A DNA stretch of 64,000 nt from Tridacna crocea (lineage: Eukaryota > Mollusca > Bivalvia > Cardiida > Cardiidae). Shown in pieces: positions 52,600 to 62,647 of the stretch; the first letter of the stretch is position 1, and each line of letters begins with the position of its first letter. The stretch covers positions 23,854,127 to 23,918,126 of the forward strand of contig OX031066.1 in the NCBI GenBank assembly GCA_943736015.1, read 5' to 3'. Position numbers and translations under genes: made by a program. A model generated the notes under the pieces. That model saw only the letters and a program-made list of their open reading frames with translations, had not been told where the DNA came from and made no database searches.

Positions 52600-52837
52600 A
52601 GAAGAAATTACTTTGAGAAAAAAAGAAACAAATCATCAAACAAACAGCATTTTTTTCTTTTCCTGCAATGATTTAAAAAAAACCTTTTTCTCTAGCCCAT
52701 GCATCCTTCATCCAACAATCTCAAGTTTTAGTGACCCTGAGGAAGAAGACATTTGAAAGGAATTTGATGAAAGGTGAAAATAAAGACTAAGCCTTGTCAA
52801 AATTCAAAGCATTTATAGATGACAATTTGAATTTGAC
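52600..52837. mobile_element. Cluster of three T1 remnants
   Basis: 52600-52695 is a worn minus-oriented hairpin. 52702-52775 is a plus A end (CAACAATCTCAAGTTTTAGT; CCCTGAGGAAGAAG). 52780-52837 is a minus B half (AAATTCAAAGCATTTATAGA). Confidence 0.55.
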
Positions 52838-53064
52838 TTAACTATTTACCAAACAACATTTTAGGCATGTCCAAATCAAAAGCATTTGCAGATGACAAGG
52901 TAAAAGTGACTGAAAATTTGAAATTTGTTTTGTGAAGGGTAGAAAACATTGTGGGAAAAGGAGAAAAAGCTGGTAACCAGCATTTTCTCCTTTTCCTACA
53001 ATGTTTTCATAAGGTCTCTTTTTACAGGATTATTAAAAGTCAGGATTGTGTGATAAAGGGTTAA
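52838..53064 (-). mobile_element. T1 MITE, complete
   Basis: TTAACTATTTACCAAACAAC to GTGTGATAAAGGGTTAA. Central base A, an exception for this orientation. Confidence 0.94.
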
Positions 53065-53140
53065 ATGATGGAACAAGTCAAGAAAGATTAAAACATTGTG
53101 GGGGGGAAAAAAAAGAAGAAAATGCTGTTTGCCAGCATTT

Positions 53141-54854
53141 TTAGCTCACCTGAGCACGAAGTGCTCAGAGTGAGCTATCGTGATCACTCACATCTGTCGG
53201 CGTCCGTCGTCCGTCCGTCGGTCCGTCGTCCGTTCACATTTTCTTGTTTACACTCTAGCATCTACAAAAATCAACCAATCAACACCAAACTTGGTCAAAA
53301 TATATATGACCATAAGATCTCGGATGAGTTCGATTATGGGTCTAATCGGACCAGAACATCTTGAGTTATTTGCCCTTGAATTGGAAAAATTGCTATATTT
53401 CACTTTGTTTACACTCTATCATCTACAAATATCAACCAACCAGCACCAAATTTGGTCAAAATATATATGACCATAAGATCTCGGATGAGTTCAATTATGG
53501 GTTTAATCGGACCAGAACATTTGGAGTTATTTGCCCTTGAATTTAAAAAATTGCTATATTTCACTTTGTTTACACTCTAGCATCTACAAATATCAACCAA
53601 TCAGCACCAAATTTGGTCAAAATATATATGACCATAAGGTCTCGGATGAGTTGAATTATGGGTCTAATCCGACCAGAACATCTTGAGTTATTTGCCCTTG
53701 AATTGGAAAAATTGCTATATTTCACTTTGTTTACACTCTAGCATCTACAAATATCAACCAATCAGCACCAAATTTGGTCAAAATATATATGACCATAAGA
53801 TCTCTGATGAGAACGATTATGGGTCTAATCGGACCAGAACATCTGGAGTTATTTGCCCTTGAATTGGAAAAATTGCTATATTTCACATTGTTTACACTCT
53901 AGCATTTACAAATATTAACCAATAAGTTTCAAACTTGGTCAGAATATGCATGACCATTAGATCTCGGATGAGTTCGATTATGGGTGTAATTGAACTAGAA
54001 AAACTTGAGTTATTTGCCCTTGAATTTGAATGTTCTTTAGAATAGTTCTTATATAGTCAGGAGCATAACTTTGTCATCTCCAGTCCGATTGACTTGAAAT
54101 TTGGTATTTGTGTTTGCTGCAATAATACAGAGTGCAGTGTGGAAGAACCATAACTCTACCTCATACTATCTATGAGTTATTTCCCTTTATCATTTTTACA
54201 GCATTTTCGGCTCGTCTGGAATATAACTTTGTCATCTACAGCCTGAAAATCTTCAAATTTAATATGCATGATTGTTGAACAAGTATGGAGTGCAGTGCAC
54301 AAGAACCATAACTCTTCCCAGCACAAATTTTTAGTTATTGCCCCCTTTGGCCATCATTTTTATAGCATTTCTTGCTAGTCTGGAGCAAAACTTTGTCATC
54401 CTAAGTAGGAATTACTTGAAATTTGGTATGCTTATTTGTTGCAATATTTAGAAGTGCAGTGCCTAAGAATTGTAACTCTACCTCGTGCTGTCTTTGAGTT
54501 ATTTCCCTTTGTATGTCACTTTTACAGCATTTAGTGCCTGTCCGAAATAAATTGCCATGTCAAGTCAGAACGGCTTCAAACTTGGTATGCATGTTTGTCG
54601 CAATATTACAGAATACAGTGCGCAAGAACAATAACTCTTCCTAGTGAGAATTTTGAGTAATTCCACTTTGATCTTCAAAGTATTCTTGCTTGTCGGGAAC
54701 GGAACTTCGAAGTCCCAAGTTAAATTGCAACAATTTAATTCTCTTGTTTCATTATCATTTAGCCTTGAACCATGATATGTGGTAATTATCTTTATTTTAG
54801 ACCTTTGCTGCATGGTACGCAGGTGAGCGATATAGGACCATCATGGTCCTCTTG
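53141..54854 (+). mobile_element. Hel-1 Helentron-like element, complete, ends defined
   Basis: TTAGCTCACCTGAGCACGAA begins it; a GTCC/GTCG microsatellite lies at 53199-53232. Two tandem cores follow: 53236-54010 and a 170-bp-type array at 54040-54760, homologous to 49100-49860. The end has CAGGTGAGC (inverse of 5' GCTCACCTG), hairpin AGGACCATCATGGTCCT and CTTG. The flanking T1 shows insertion between T and T with no target duplication, as known for Helentrons. No Rep/helicase frame, so non-autonomous. Confidence 0.82.
53236..54010 (+). repeat. Tandem array, about 163-bp period, five units
   Basis: Each unit starts near TTTACACTCTAGCATCTACA and contains ATATATATGACCATAAGATC and GAGTTATTTGCCCTTGAATT. 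Units 1-4 are about 95 percent alike by eye, the fifth diverged. Confidence 0.92.
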
Positions 54855-55199
54855 TCTCCTTTTCTCATGATGTTTTCAAATGCCTTCACTTTGGGCTTCT
54901 CTCAAGATAGTATTCAAACAATTAGGAAGATATGTGGATTATTTTGATGACACACAATCTAAGACAATACAGAACATGTAGATGCTTCTGGGATGTTTAC
55001 AGTCCAATTTTTCTCTCGGGAAGAGAGGCCATTACTGATAACAAGAGCCTAGCAGGTGTGAGCAAGTATGAGGTTGCATTTCTTTACTTTTTTCGGTGAG
55101 AAGTTTGTGTTATCATTGAAAAATTTTAAATTGCAAAAGAGGCATAACTGTCGAAATGTTTTGTGAATTACCTGCCTCTTAGATGTGGATTTTCCCATA

Positions 55200-55406
55200 G
55201 TAAACCCATTACCACTGGGAAAGAAGCCTTTAGAAAACATTGTGGGAAAAGGAGAAAATGCTGGTAACCAGCATTTTCTCCTTTTCTCACAATGTTTTCT
55301 ACCCTTCACAGAACAAATTTCAAGTTTTCAATCACTTTTATTTCGTCATCTACAAATGCTTTCAATTTGGACCAGTCTAAAATATTGTCGTTTGTTAATG
55401 GGTTAA
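55200..55406 (+). mobile_element. T1 MITE, short deletion in A side
   Basis: TAAACCCATTACCACTGGGA: the ACAATCCCTACTTTTGACAA segment is missing. The hairpin and B end (TTTGTTAATGGGTTAA) are intact. Confidence 0.93.
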
Positions 55407-55864
55407 CTACTAGCCCAAAGTTCCATTAAATGTCTTTTGTAATGATTTGTAGAAGATGACGAAACTTTTATGTGCAACAATCCTTCAGAAACAGGGCTGA
55501 AACTTTTAATATTTCCTTCCAAAATATCCTAGTTCTATAGCCGTGTATCCAAGCAGTTTCCTTTATCACATTCAGAAACTGACCATGTGATCATGACAGC
55601 ACACTCAATTTGCTTTCTATGATTCTCTTTTTATGAATATAATACATAAGTGACTGCAAAACTTCTATTCCATCAGATATGGAGAATTATTATTTCTGAA
55701 TGAGCTTTCAACTTTGATGCAGACCGTGCATGTGTGGAAATAATCCAATGTCTACTGACAAAATTGTAAAAACTCAACTAGAAGTTGAAAACATTTTGTA
55801 GACGAAAAATCAGATTTACATAAAAATATTATTACTATGATTAAAATGGTAAAAAAACTGTCTT
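55407..55864. other. No recognised element
   Basis: Nothing recognised. Confidence 0.4.
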
Positions 55865-55950
55865 TAAAATGGTAGAAGGCATTTTCTCCTTGTCCCACAA
55901 TGCTTTCTAAAACCCTCTCTTTCTCAGGTTATTAATATTCTGGATTTTTT
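55865..55950 (-). mobile_element. T1 remnant
   Basis: GGCATTTTCTCCTTGTCCCA and CTCTCTTTCTCAGGTTATTA. Confidence 0.6.
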
Positions 55951-56362
55951 TGTACTAATTTAAAGCAATTTCTTTCTTTGAATAGACCAAATTGTTAAAC
56001 CCATGAAATGTTGAAAAGTGATTTTGCATGAAGTACAAAGTTAATCTTATACAAGACCCACAATCAAAGTGTCTGCATGCAAACTTCTGATAAAAGTGCA
56101 TTTAAATTGCTTTTGTCAGCTTTGTCTTGCATATTTTCTCAGGATTAGAGTGTATCCACCGAAAACTGATTAAAATGCATGAAAAGTTTGCTTAAGTTCA
56201 TTTTTTAGTCTGAAAATAGATTGCTATGTAAATTATCTGAGAATTTCTTTAGAACTATTGTGTTTCTGCCAGCTTTGAATTTTTGAGGGTCATTTGTGAC
56301 CCCTATTCCTAAATTTTGAGGGTCATACAGAAACCTTGATTGTCACTGTTTTAATACAATAT
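55951..56362. other. No recognised element
   Basis: Nothing recognised. Confidence 0.4.
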
Positions 56363-56417
56363 ATAGGTTTCTTTCTCTGGGTCGTCAAAAGTAGGAATTG
56401 TGTGGTAATCGGGGTTA
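56363..56417 (-). mobile_element. T1 A-end remnant
   Basis: GGTTTCTTTCTCTGGGTCGT to GTGTGGTAATCGGGGTTAA. Confidence 0.75.
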
Positions 56418-56452
56418 ACTAAATCTAAAACTGTTGTGAAGTTAGCTTTAAT

Positions 56453-56692
56453 GGCTATTAGAACAGTGTACTGTGTTATGGGCATGGTCATCTGTCCACC
56501 TGTCTGACCATTCTGTCTGTTAGCAATATCTTGTGTGCGCAACTCCTTCTGTCATTTCCATCGGAATAACTGGAAACCTACCAAAATCAATCTCATTGAT
56601 GTGTAGCTGTGCATGTGACTTTTAAAATTTAGATCTGTACAAGTATTCTAGATTTTAATACGTTTCACTATGTATGTGCCACTATGCAAAGC
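56453..56692 (+). mobile_element. Hel-2 element, diverged
   Basis: TTCTGTCTGTTAGCAATATC, GTGCGCAACTCCTTCTGTCA and CTACCAAAATCAATCTCATTGATG parallel 2326-2627. The 3' end is CACTATGCAAAGCTCTT, with the final G changed. Confidence 0.6.
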
Positions 56693-56697
56693 TCTTT

Positions 56698-56738
56698 ATC
56701 CACATTGTTTTCAAAGGCTTTTTTCTCAGGGACATTAA
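56698..56738 (-). mobile_element. T1 remnant
   Basis: ATCCACATTGTTTTCAAAGG and TTTCTCAGGGACATTAA: right arm and truncated A side. Confidence 0.6.
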
Positions 56739-56963
56739 CTCTTTACCAAACAACAAAATTGTAGACTGGTCCATATTGAAAGCATTTACAGACGACAAAA
56801 TGAACATAACTCAAAAATTGAAATTTGTTTTCAAAAGGGTAGAAAACATTGTGGGAAAAGGAGAAAATGCTGGTTACCAGCATTTTCGCCTTTTCCCACA
56901 ATGTTTTCAAAAGGCTTCTCTCACAGGGTAGTAAAAACCAGGGATTGTTTGGTAAAGAGTTAA
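56735..56963 (-). mobile_element. T1 MITE, complete
   Basis: TTAACTCTTTACCAAACAAC to TTTGGTAAAGAGTTAA; hairpin with one change (TTTTCGCC). Confidence 0.95.
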
Positions 56964-57020
56964 AAGTCTGGATTTTGTGGTACTAGGGGTTAAACCATTG
57001 GGTTGTTTCGTAAAGGGTTA
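56964..57020 (-). mobile_element. Two further T1 A ends in series
   Basis: AAGTCTGGATTTTGTGGTAC..GGGGTTAA and ACCATTGGGTTGTTTCGTAAAGGGTTA follow the complete copy, each a terminal scrap ending in or near TTAA. Confidence 0.75.
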
Positions 57021-57137
57021 GAATGCCTCATTTCCATGTAGCATGTATCAACTTTGATCAAGCTGTGTTTCAGAAAGAAATGCTATGAAAAATTTATGTG
57101 TTTATGCAATATTTCCCAACAGAATGCTGTAGACACC

Positions 57138-57351
57138 TTAACTCTGTACCAAATGGCAAGATTTTGGACTCCACCAAATTCAAAGCATAGAGGACACGAT
57201 AAAATTTAATTTTGATTTAGGAAGGGTAAAAAACTATTTTTGGAAAAGGAGAAAATGCTAGTTACCAACATTTCCTCCTTTTCCCACAATGTTTTCAAAA
57301 GCTTTCTTTCTCTGGGTCGATCAAAGTCGAGGTTGTGTGGTAAAGAGTTAA
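57138..57351 (-). mobile_element. T1 MITE, complete
   Basis: TTAACTCTGTACCAAATGGC to GTGTGGTAAAGAGTTAA; the left arm is AT-substituted (AAAAACTATTTTTGG). Confidence 0.9.
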
Positions 57352-57369
57352 CTCTTGGCTCTGTCTGCC

Positions 57370-57580
57370 ACAAATCATGTCTGCTCTATAACTCAAAAAG
57401 CTTTATGGATATATGATATAAACTTCACACATTTAGAAAGCACTGTGACACAAAGTGTCATATACAAGAACCATAACTCTGGCTTGTATATTTTCTGAGT
57501 TATTTCCCTTTGATTATTTTCCTTACTCATTTTACATACAATTTTGTGTCTGCAATAAAAATCTGGAGAGATTGTTATTA
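57370..57580 (+). mobile_element. Hel-1 core fragment
   Basis: AGAACCATAACTCTGGCTTG and TCTGAGTTATTTCCCTTTGAT match the 170-bp core of 49082-49934; neither end is present. Confidence 0.55.
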
Positions 57581-57654
57581 ACTTTATCATGGATTATTTA
57601 TCCTTCTGACACAAAAAAGGGGGGGAACATCTGTTTTTTTTTTTAGAAAAACAA

Positions 57655-57743
57655 GTTCTGGTTGAAAGGATTGAAGTCATTGGGGCAAATGGGGAAAATA
57701 TTAGTTACTAGCATTTTTTCTTTTTCCCACAATGTTTTCAAAA
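57655..57743 (-). mobile_element. T1 hairpin fragment
   Basis: GGGGCAAATGGGGAAAATAT to TTTTTCCCACAATGTTTTCA; joined directly to the next copy. Confidence 0.65.
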
Positions 57744-57947
57744 CCACTTTTGACGACCCTGAGGTAGAAGCCTTTTGAAAACATTGTTGGAAAAGGAGAA
57801 AATGCTGGTAACCAGCATTTTCTCCTTTTTCCACAATGTTTTCTACCCTTCCCAGAGCAAATTTTAACTTTTCAGTCACCTTTATTTTGTCTGCAAATGC
57901 TTTCAATTTGGACCAATCCATAAATTTGTTGTCTAGTAAAGAGTTAA
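57744..57947 (+). mobile_element. T1 MITE, A terminus missing
   Basis: Starts CCACTTTTGACGACCCTGAG; hairpin and B end (GTCTAGTAAAGAGTTAA) intact. Confidence 0.92.
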
Positions 57948-58061
57948 GGACTTGGTACATACAGTTTAGGGCCTACAAAAGCATGGAATGGTGCACTGGC
58001 CACTGTGGTATAATGAAGGTGGAAAACAGTTATATACAGAACAACTAAGAGATGTTAACCC

Positions 58062-58289
58062 TTAACCCTGTACCCCATAAGGCATTTCTATGGTATCTCT
58101 AATTGACCCTAAATAACAGCAAGGATGAAGCCATTTCTTATGTGTAAATTACACCTTTTGATAGCATAGAAAACACTGTGACAAAAGGTGAAATTGCTCG
58201 TCATGAGCAATTTCACATTTTGCTGCAATGTTTTCAAAGGCTCCTACAAGCAATATGTAGAAATGAGTATCTGTGGAGTAAAGGGTTAA
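58062..58289 (+). mobile_element. T2 MITE, complete
   Basis: TTAACCCTGTACCCCATAAG to GAGTAAAGGGTTAA. Arms have ACACTGTGACAAAAGG against CATTTTGCTGCAATG, so pairing is eroding. Its final TTAA is also the first TTAA of a T3. Confidence 0.93.
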
Positions 58290-58836
58290 AGGTGGCCCTT
58301 CAGATTTTAAGAATAAAATTTTTACCTAAGTTCAAAAAAAGCATCCCTATACTCCCAAAGTCTAACTATTGTCATTCCTAAAGCCTCAGTAGTCGAAACT
58401 CAACCGACAACAAGAGAAATTAGAGATTTACTACGGCCCAGGTCGACACCGACAGGAAACACATTCAATTTTCACATGAGCAACTCGATCATTTTCATAC
58501 TGGAAATACACATGCGAAGCTTCAAACATAGTGTTTGAAGAATATTATATGAAAAATAATTACATGTTATATGTAATATGTAATTACATGTTGATAGTCA
58601 CATGCCAGTCACTTAACATTCCCACAATGCTTCTTTTTATTTTTGGCGCAAAATCTAAAAATAGCTTAAGAGGCCACGTAGCCTTTTAAGGGAATACCAT
58701 CAAATAATTTTTTTTTGTAATTGTATGATTCTTAATTGTTGATGATTTGTATTGTTTTTTCATATAAATTTCAATGATATGTTTATATATTTTTTTATTT
58801 TGGTGTGATGTGAAAATTCTAAATATCCACTTTTAA
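58286..58836 (+). mobile_element. T3 TTAA element, complete, shares TTAA with T2
   Basis: TTAAAGGTGGCCCTTCAGAT to AAATATCCACTTTTAA. Confidence 0.92.
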
Positions 58837-58844
58837 AGCATCTT

Positions 58845-58905
58845 TCACAAAGTTCAATAGTTGCCTTTGCAGCCAGTGAAGATCAAGATCAGGCTGCACA
58901 AAACA
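58845..58905. mobile_element. F2 partial
   Basis: GTTGCCTTTGCAGCCAGTGA and AGATCAAGATCAGGCTGCAC: outer segment plus one palindrome arm; the SINE-1 copy follows. Confidence 0.6.
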
Positions 58906-59074
58906 TAATTGAGAGAGGAATGAAACCTGTGGCAATCTATTATCGATTCTCGGTGACTTCCTGTTCTTGGAACAACCCTTGGAAGGAAATTGGTGGAGCT
59001 GGGGATGGAACCAGGGACCCCCTGCCCTTTGAATCCTATGTGCTACCGACTGCGCTACCGGGCTAGGCCCCATT
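58906..59074 (-). mobile_element. SINE-1, tRNA head well preserved
   Basis: Minus strand: GCCCGGTAGCGCAGTCGGTAGCAC (box A inside) and GGTTCCATCCCC (box B), then CCACCAATTTCCTTCCAAGG. The head is the most tRNA-like of the SINE-1 copies, but the anticodon region is expanded. Confidence 0.75.
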
Positions 59075-59187
59075 GTACAGGGATGTTTTTCTAAAGTTAT
59101 CTTCTGTGAAAATATACTACTCAAACTTTGATAGGGATCACTTAAAATATTTCTGTATGGGTATATAATGTTACAACAGTTTTGCAA

Positions 59188-59412
59188 AAACTCTTTTCCA
59201 CACTATAAAATTCTAGATTTGTCCAAGTTGACAGCATTTCCTGACCAAAAACCAAATGCAATGTGCAATATGATGTCTGTCATAGGGTAGAAAACATAGT
59301 TGGAAAAGGAGAAAATGCTGATATCAAGCATTTTCTCTTTTTCCAACAATGTTTTCCAAAAACTTCTTTCCTCAGTGTCTTTAACAGTCAGCATTGTCAG
59401 GTAAAGGGTTAA
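59188..59412 (-). mobile_element. T1 MITE, near complete
   Basis: AACTCTTTTCCACACTATAA to GTCAGGTAAAGGGTTAA; centre CTGATATCAAGC altered. Confidence 0.88.
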
Positions 59413-59697
59413 ATATCCATTTCCACTGGTCATTTTATTGATCAGTGAGGCAATGTAACATATTGTAAAACCAAACATGATACATGTCTCATATAGATCT
59501 ATGGTGAATCTGCATCCCTAACAAATTTTGACTAGTATATGTTTCATGGCATGATGAGACAGGTTGGTGATGAGTAAAACAATGTCTCTGGGGAGATAAC
59601 TTGAAATTTATGTTTTATGTTCTTGAATGAATAATGTGGTGCTTCTGAATTGATATTCAGGTGTTTTCCAGATGACAAAATTTAACCCTTAGGCTGT

Positions 59698-59923
59698 TAA
59701 CCCTCTCCCAAACAAGCCCTGGTTTTTACGTGTCTCAAGTACAAGTCTTTTGAAAACACTGTGAGAAAAGGAGAAATTGCTCGTAACCAGCAATTTCTCT
59801 TTTTCCCACAGTGTTTTCTACCATTTATAAGAACTTTCTACCATTTTCATCAAATTTCAAATTGTTGTCTGCAAACTCTTTCAGTTTGGAAAAGTCTAAA
59901 AGTTGTCATTTAGGAAAGGGTAA
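59698..59923 (+). mobile_element. T1b MITE with T2-like inner arms
   Basis: TTAACCCTCTCCCAAACAAG to TTAGGAAAGGGTAA. The hairpin (about 59753-59818) has GAAATTGCT and AGCAATTTC, the T2 sequence, in both arms, with a T1 GTAACC-type centre. Outer arms are the ACACTGT/ACAGTGT pair. Confidence 0.9.
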
Positions 59924-59948
59924 GCTCGACTCACTGACCTTTTGCAGG

Positions 59949-60007
59949 CAGTGTAGATCAAGATCAGACTGCACAGAACTTACAGTCTGATCTTGGATCT
60001 ACACAGT
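59949..60007. mobile_element. F2 palindrome
   Basis: CAGTGTAGATCAAGATCAGA mirrored by TCTGATCTTGGATCTACACAG. Confidence 0.88.
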
Positions 60008-60074
60008 CCAACATGGATATTTTTTGCCTCAAAAAACAACTTTGAAATAGTACAACTATGTTTCGAATGAATCC

Positions 60075-60237
60075 TTCAATTCATTATGTAATGAAGAAAT
60101 TCCAGATTTGAATGCATTGAAAGCACTTGCATATGACGCTAAAGTTGTGAGATTTGCTGTGATAGGTTAGAAAACATGGTGTAAAAAGGAGAAATGGCTG
60201 GTTACCAGCATTTTCTCCATTTCTAATAATGTTTTCA
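60075..60237 (-). mobile_element. T1 MITE, cut by F2
   Basis: TTCATTATGTAATGAAGAAA, TTGAAAGCACTTGCATATGA, hairpin to TAATAATGTTTTC, then F2. Confidence 0.8.
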
Positions 60238-60288
60238 AGATCGAGATCAGACTGCACAGATTTAATGCAGTCTGATCTATCCACTGCA
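60238..60288. mobile_element. F2 palindrome
   Basis: AGATCGAGATCAGACTGCAC mirrored by TGCAGTCTGATCTATCCACT; replaces the A side of the T1 before it. Confidence 0.75.
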
Positions 60289-60383
60289 ATATTCTAGATG
60301 ACCAAACTTTCTCTTGATCTTGCAGAGGAAATGTACTTTTAATGTTTCAGGAAATGCAATTCATTTATATAGAAGTGAAAGAG

Positions 60384-60557
60384 TTAACTGTTTATGATAT
60401 AAGGCTGACTTTAACGACCCCGAGAAAGAAGCCTTATTGAAACATCGCGAGAAAAGGAGAAAATGCTGGTTACCACCATTTTCTCCTTTTTCCAGTGTTT
60501 TTAAAAGGCTTCTTTCTCAGGGTTGTCTAAAGTCAGGATTGTGTGGTAAAGGGTCAA
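60384..60557. mobile_element. Symmetric T1 with two A ends
   Basis: Left TTAACTGTTTATGATATAAG, GACCCCGAGAAAGAAGCC; right GGCTTCTTTCTCAGGGTTGT, GGATTGTGTGGTAAAGGGTCAA. The whole 174 bp is one long imperfect palindrome; no B half exists. Confidence 0.88.
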
Positions 60558-60611
60558 ATGCCATCAATATGGAAAAGTCTTAAAAGTTTGCCTGTGTGGT
60601 AAAGAGTTCAA
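60558..60611 (+). mobile_element. T1 B-end remnant
   Basis: GCCATCAATATGGAAAAGTC and GTGTGGTAAAGAGTTCAA. Confidence 0.55.
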
Positions 60612-60816
60612 AGTCAAAAAAACCTTTAACAACTACGTTGGACTTGCACAGCAAGGGAAGTAAATATGTAAGAAGTTATACTGATTATTTTGAGTTACTT
60701 TCCTTCCATACTACATGGACATTTGCCCTGGAGATCAATACTTCGCCATGAGGCACCTCATTACTCAATAGATTGCAGTAATAGCAGATAAAACAAAACA
60801 GTGATTGGTTAAGTTT

Positions 60817-60976
60817 TTAATCCTTTACCACATTGTCCTGAGTCTAAATGACTCTGGGGAAGAAAGCCTTTTGAAAACATTATGTGAAAAGGAAAAAAAT
60901 GCTGGTTACCAGCATTTTCTTTTTTTTCCAAAATATTTGTAATATTTGTATCAGGGTCATTGTGGTAAAGGGTTAA
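60817..60976. mobile_element. Symmetric T1 with two A ends
   Basis: TTAATCCTTTACCACATTGT and GACTCTGGGGAAGAAAGCC at left; TATCAGGGTCATTGTGGTAAAGGGTTAA at right. The right A side is shortened. No B half. Confidence 0.8.
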
Positions 60977-61233
60977 ACCCTGAGAGTGTTGGCTTTTGAA
61001 AACATTTTGGGAAAAGGAGAAAATGATGCTTACTAGCATTTTCTCCTTTTACCACTATGTTTTCTATCCTATCAGCATTTTCTCCTTTTACTGTTACGTT
61101 TTCTATCCTATCAGCATTTTCTCCTTTTACCACTGTTTTCTATCCTATCAAAAAAACTCCACACTGAAACTGTCATCAGCATATGCCTTCAATTGGGACA
61201 GGTCTAAAATCTTGTCATGTGGTAAAGGATTAA
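60977..61233 (+). mobile_element. T1 MITE with triplicated hairpin arm
   Basis: Starts ACCCTGAGAGTGTTGGCTTT without a full terminus. After the left arm, the right arm occurs three times. B end ATGTGGTAAAGGATTAA. Confidence 0.88.
61035..61150 (+). repeat. 39-bp unit repeated three times inside T1
   Basis: AGCATTTTCTCCTTTTACCA plus CTATGTTTTCTATCCTATC at 61035-61073; further units at 61074-61112 and 61113-61150. Tandem copying of the right hairpin arm. Confidence 0.93.
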
Positions 61234-61297
61234 GCAGTCATATTAACATTGTAGTTTTGGTTAAGCAGTTTTTCTCCATCAGGAGAATTGACTATAT

Positions 61298-61514
61298 CGT
61301 TTCACCGAATGACAGATTCTAGACCCTTCCAAATTGAAGGTATCTGCAGACAACAAATTCGAGAGGGGGTAAAAATGAACCCTTTTGATCCTTCTTTGAC
61401 AAGGTAGGAGACATGGGGTAAAGAGAGAAAGCTTGTTACACAGCGTTTTCTCTTTTTTCCACAATATTTTCACACTCAGGTTTTATAAAGCTCAGGATTT
61501 TGCCATAAAGAACT
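61298..61514 (-). mobile_element. T1 MITE, old copy
   Basis: TTTCACCGAATGACAGATTC, TCCAAATTGAAGGTATCTGC, weak hairpin (TTGTTACACAGC centre), end TGCCATAAAGAACTAA. Confidence 0.75.
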
Positions 61515-61734
61515 AACCCATTACCACACAATTCCACTTTTTAACACTGTTAGAAAGAAACCTTGTGAAAGAAAGCCTTTTGAAAACATTGTAGGAAAAG
61601 GAGAAAATGCTGGTAAACAGCATTTTCTCCTTTTTCCACAATGTTTTCTTCAGTTACATCTATTTTGTCGTCTGCAAATGTTTTCAGTTTGAATAAGTCT
61701 AAAATTTTTGTAATGTAGTTTGTTCAAGAGTTAA
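61513..61734 (+). mobile_element. T1 MITE, near complete
   Basis: TAACCCATTACCACACAATT; the A side has an extra GAAAGAAACCTTGTGAAAGAAAGCC repeat-like expansion. B end TTTGTTCAAGAGTTAA. Adjoins the end of the previous copy. Confidence 0.88.
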
Positions 61735-61769
61735 TTAGAGATCATTAGCAGATGCCATACTTTAAAATT

Positions 61770-61955
61770 ATTATACATTGGTTGAGAGACAAGTTTTTAC
61801 AACTTAAACTAATCTTCTCTCAATTGTGCGTTACTTACTCAAAAGGTGTTGGCCAATGAACAATCCTACAGTTGATACCCGCTCCCTGGTATCGATGTCT
61901 GGACGTTATGGTTACGAGGTTGACGCTCTACCTCACAACCACAGACACCACAAAA
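61770..61955 (-). mobile_element. SINE-2, most complete head
   Basis: Minus strand: GTCTGTGGTTGTGAGGTAGA, GCGTCAACCTCGTAACCATA, then ACATCGATACCAGGGAGCGG in the box B region, GGTATCAACTGTAGGATTGT, and the body to AACTTGTCTCTCAACC. Confidence 0.7.
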
Positions 61956-62095
61956 TAACCATAAAAGCCTACATGCTAAAAAAAAATTAAATGATTATTG
62001 GGAAATATTCTGAGGAATAGCAATAGAGTATGTTAGTTCAAAGTCAATAAACATTTTCTAGAAATTAAACATTGATTTTTCAGTCCAGAATGAGT

Positions 62096-62170
62096 AGACT
62101 CTGTACCAAATGACAAAATTTGGCCATATCCAAATTGAGGATATTTGTAGACGGCACATTAATTGTTGCT
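62096..62170 (-). mobile_element. T1 B-end remnant
   Basis: GACTCTGTACCAAATGACAA and TCCAAATTGAGGATATTTGT; cut by the next T1. Confidence 0.7.
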
Positions 62171-62383
62171 TAACCCATTACCACACAATCCCAGGTACTT
62201 TTGACGCCCCTGAGAAAGACGCCTATTGAAAACACTGGGGGAAAAGGAGATTTCCTCCTTTTCCCACAGTGTTTTTTTACCCTTCCCAGAGCAAATTTCT
62301 AATTTTGAGTCACCTTTATTTTGCCATCTGCAAATGCTTTCAATTTGGATCAGTCTAAAATTTCTTGTGATCTCATTGGTTAA
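62170..62383 (+). mobile_element. T1 MITE, hairpin centre deleted
   Basis: TTAACCCATTACCACACAAT to TCTCATTGGTTAA. The arms GGGGGAAAAGGAG and CTCCTTTTCCCAC are joined by ATTTC, losing AAATGCTGGTAACCAGCATT. Confidence 0.9.
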
Positions 62384-62647
62384 CATACTTGGAACATATA
62401 TATCATGTTCCCTGGCAAAAACCTCGTAAAGCCAGTTTCCCATTTGAGTGTCCCGTGAACAATCACTAGACTGCACATTTATGCATCAAACTGCACGTTT
62501 TAGTGACGTCAGTTGCCAGTGAAGTCAGTTTTCATTGAATTGGGCACTCAGAAGGGAATTCATATTTCGTCAGCATGACGTGAGATTTTAGGAAAATTTC
62601 GCTTAATGCGCTTTGAAAGGGTAAAACTTTGCAGAATAATAAATTCT

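Larger units (their letters stand above)
53082..54905 (-). mobile_element. T1 hairpin interrupted by Hel-1
   Basis: Left piece 53082-53140: ACATTGTGGGGGGGAAAAAA to GCCAGCATTT. Right piece from 54855: TCTCCTTTTCTCATGATGTT. Joined, they give the ordinary T1 string GCATTTTCTCC. Confidence 0.85.

Noticed and set aside
57643-57960. 105-codon open frame, and many others with VGKGENAGYQHFLLFPQCF
   Set aside because: This peptide is the T1 hairpin translated. Its recurrence is due to the MITE, not a protein family.
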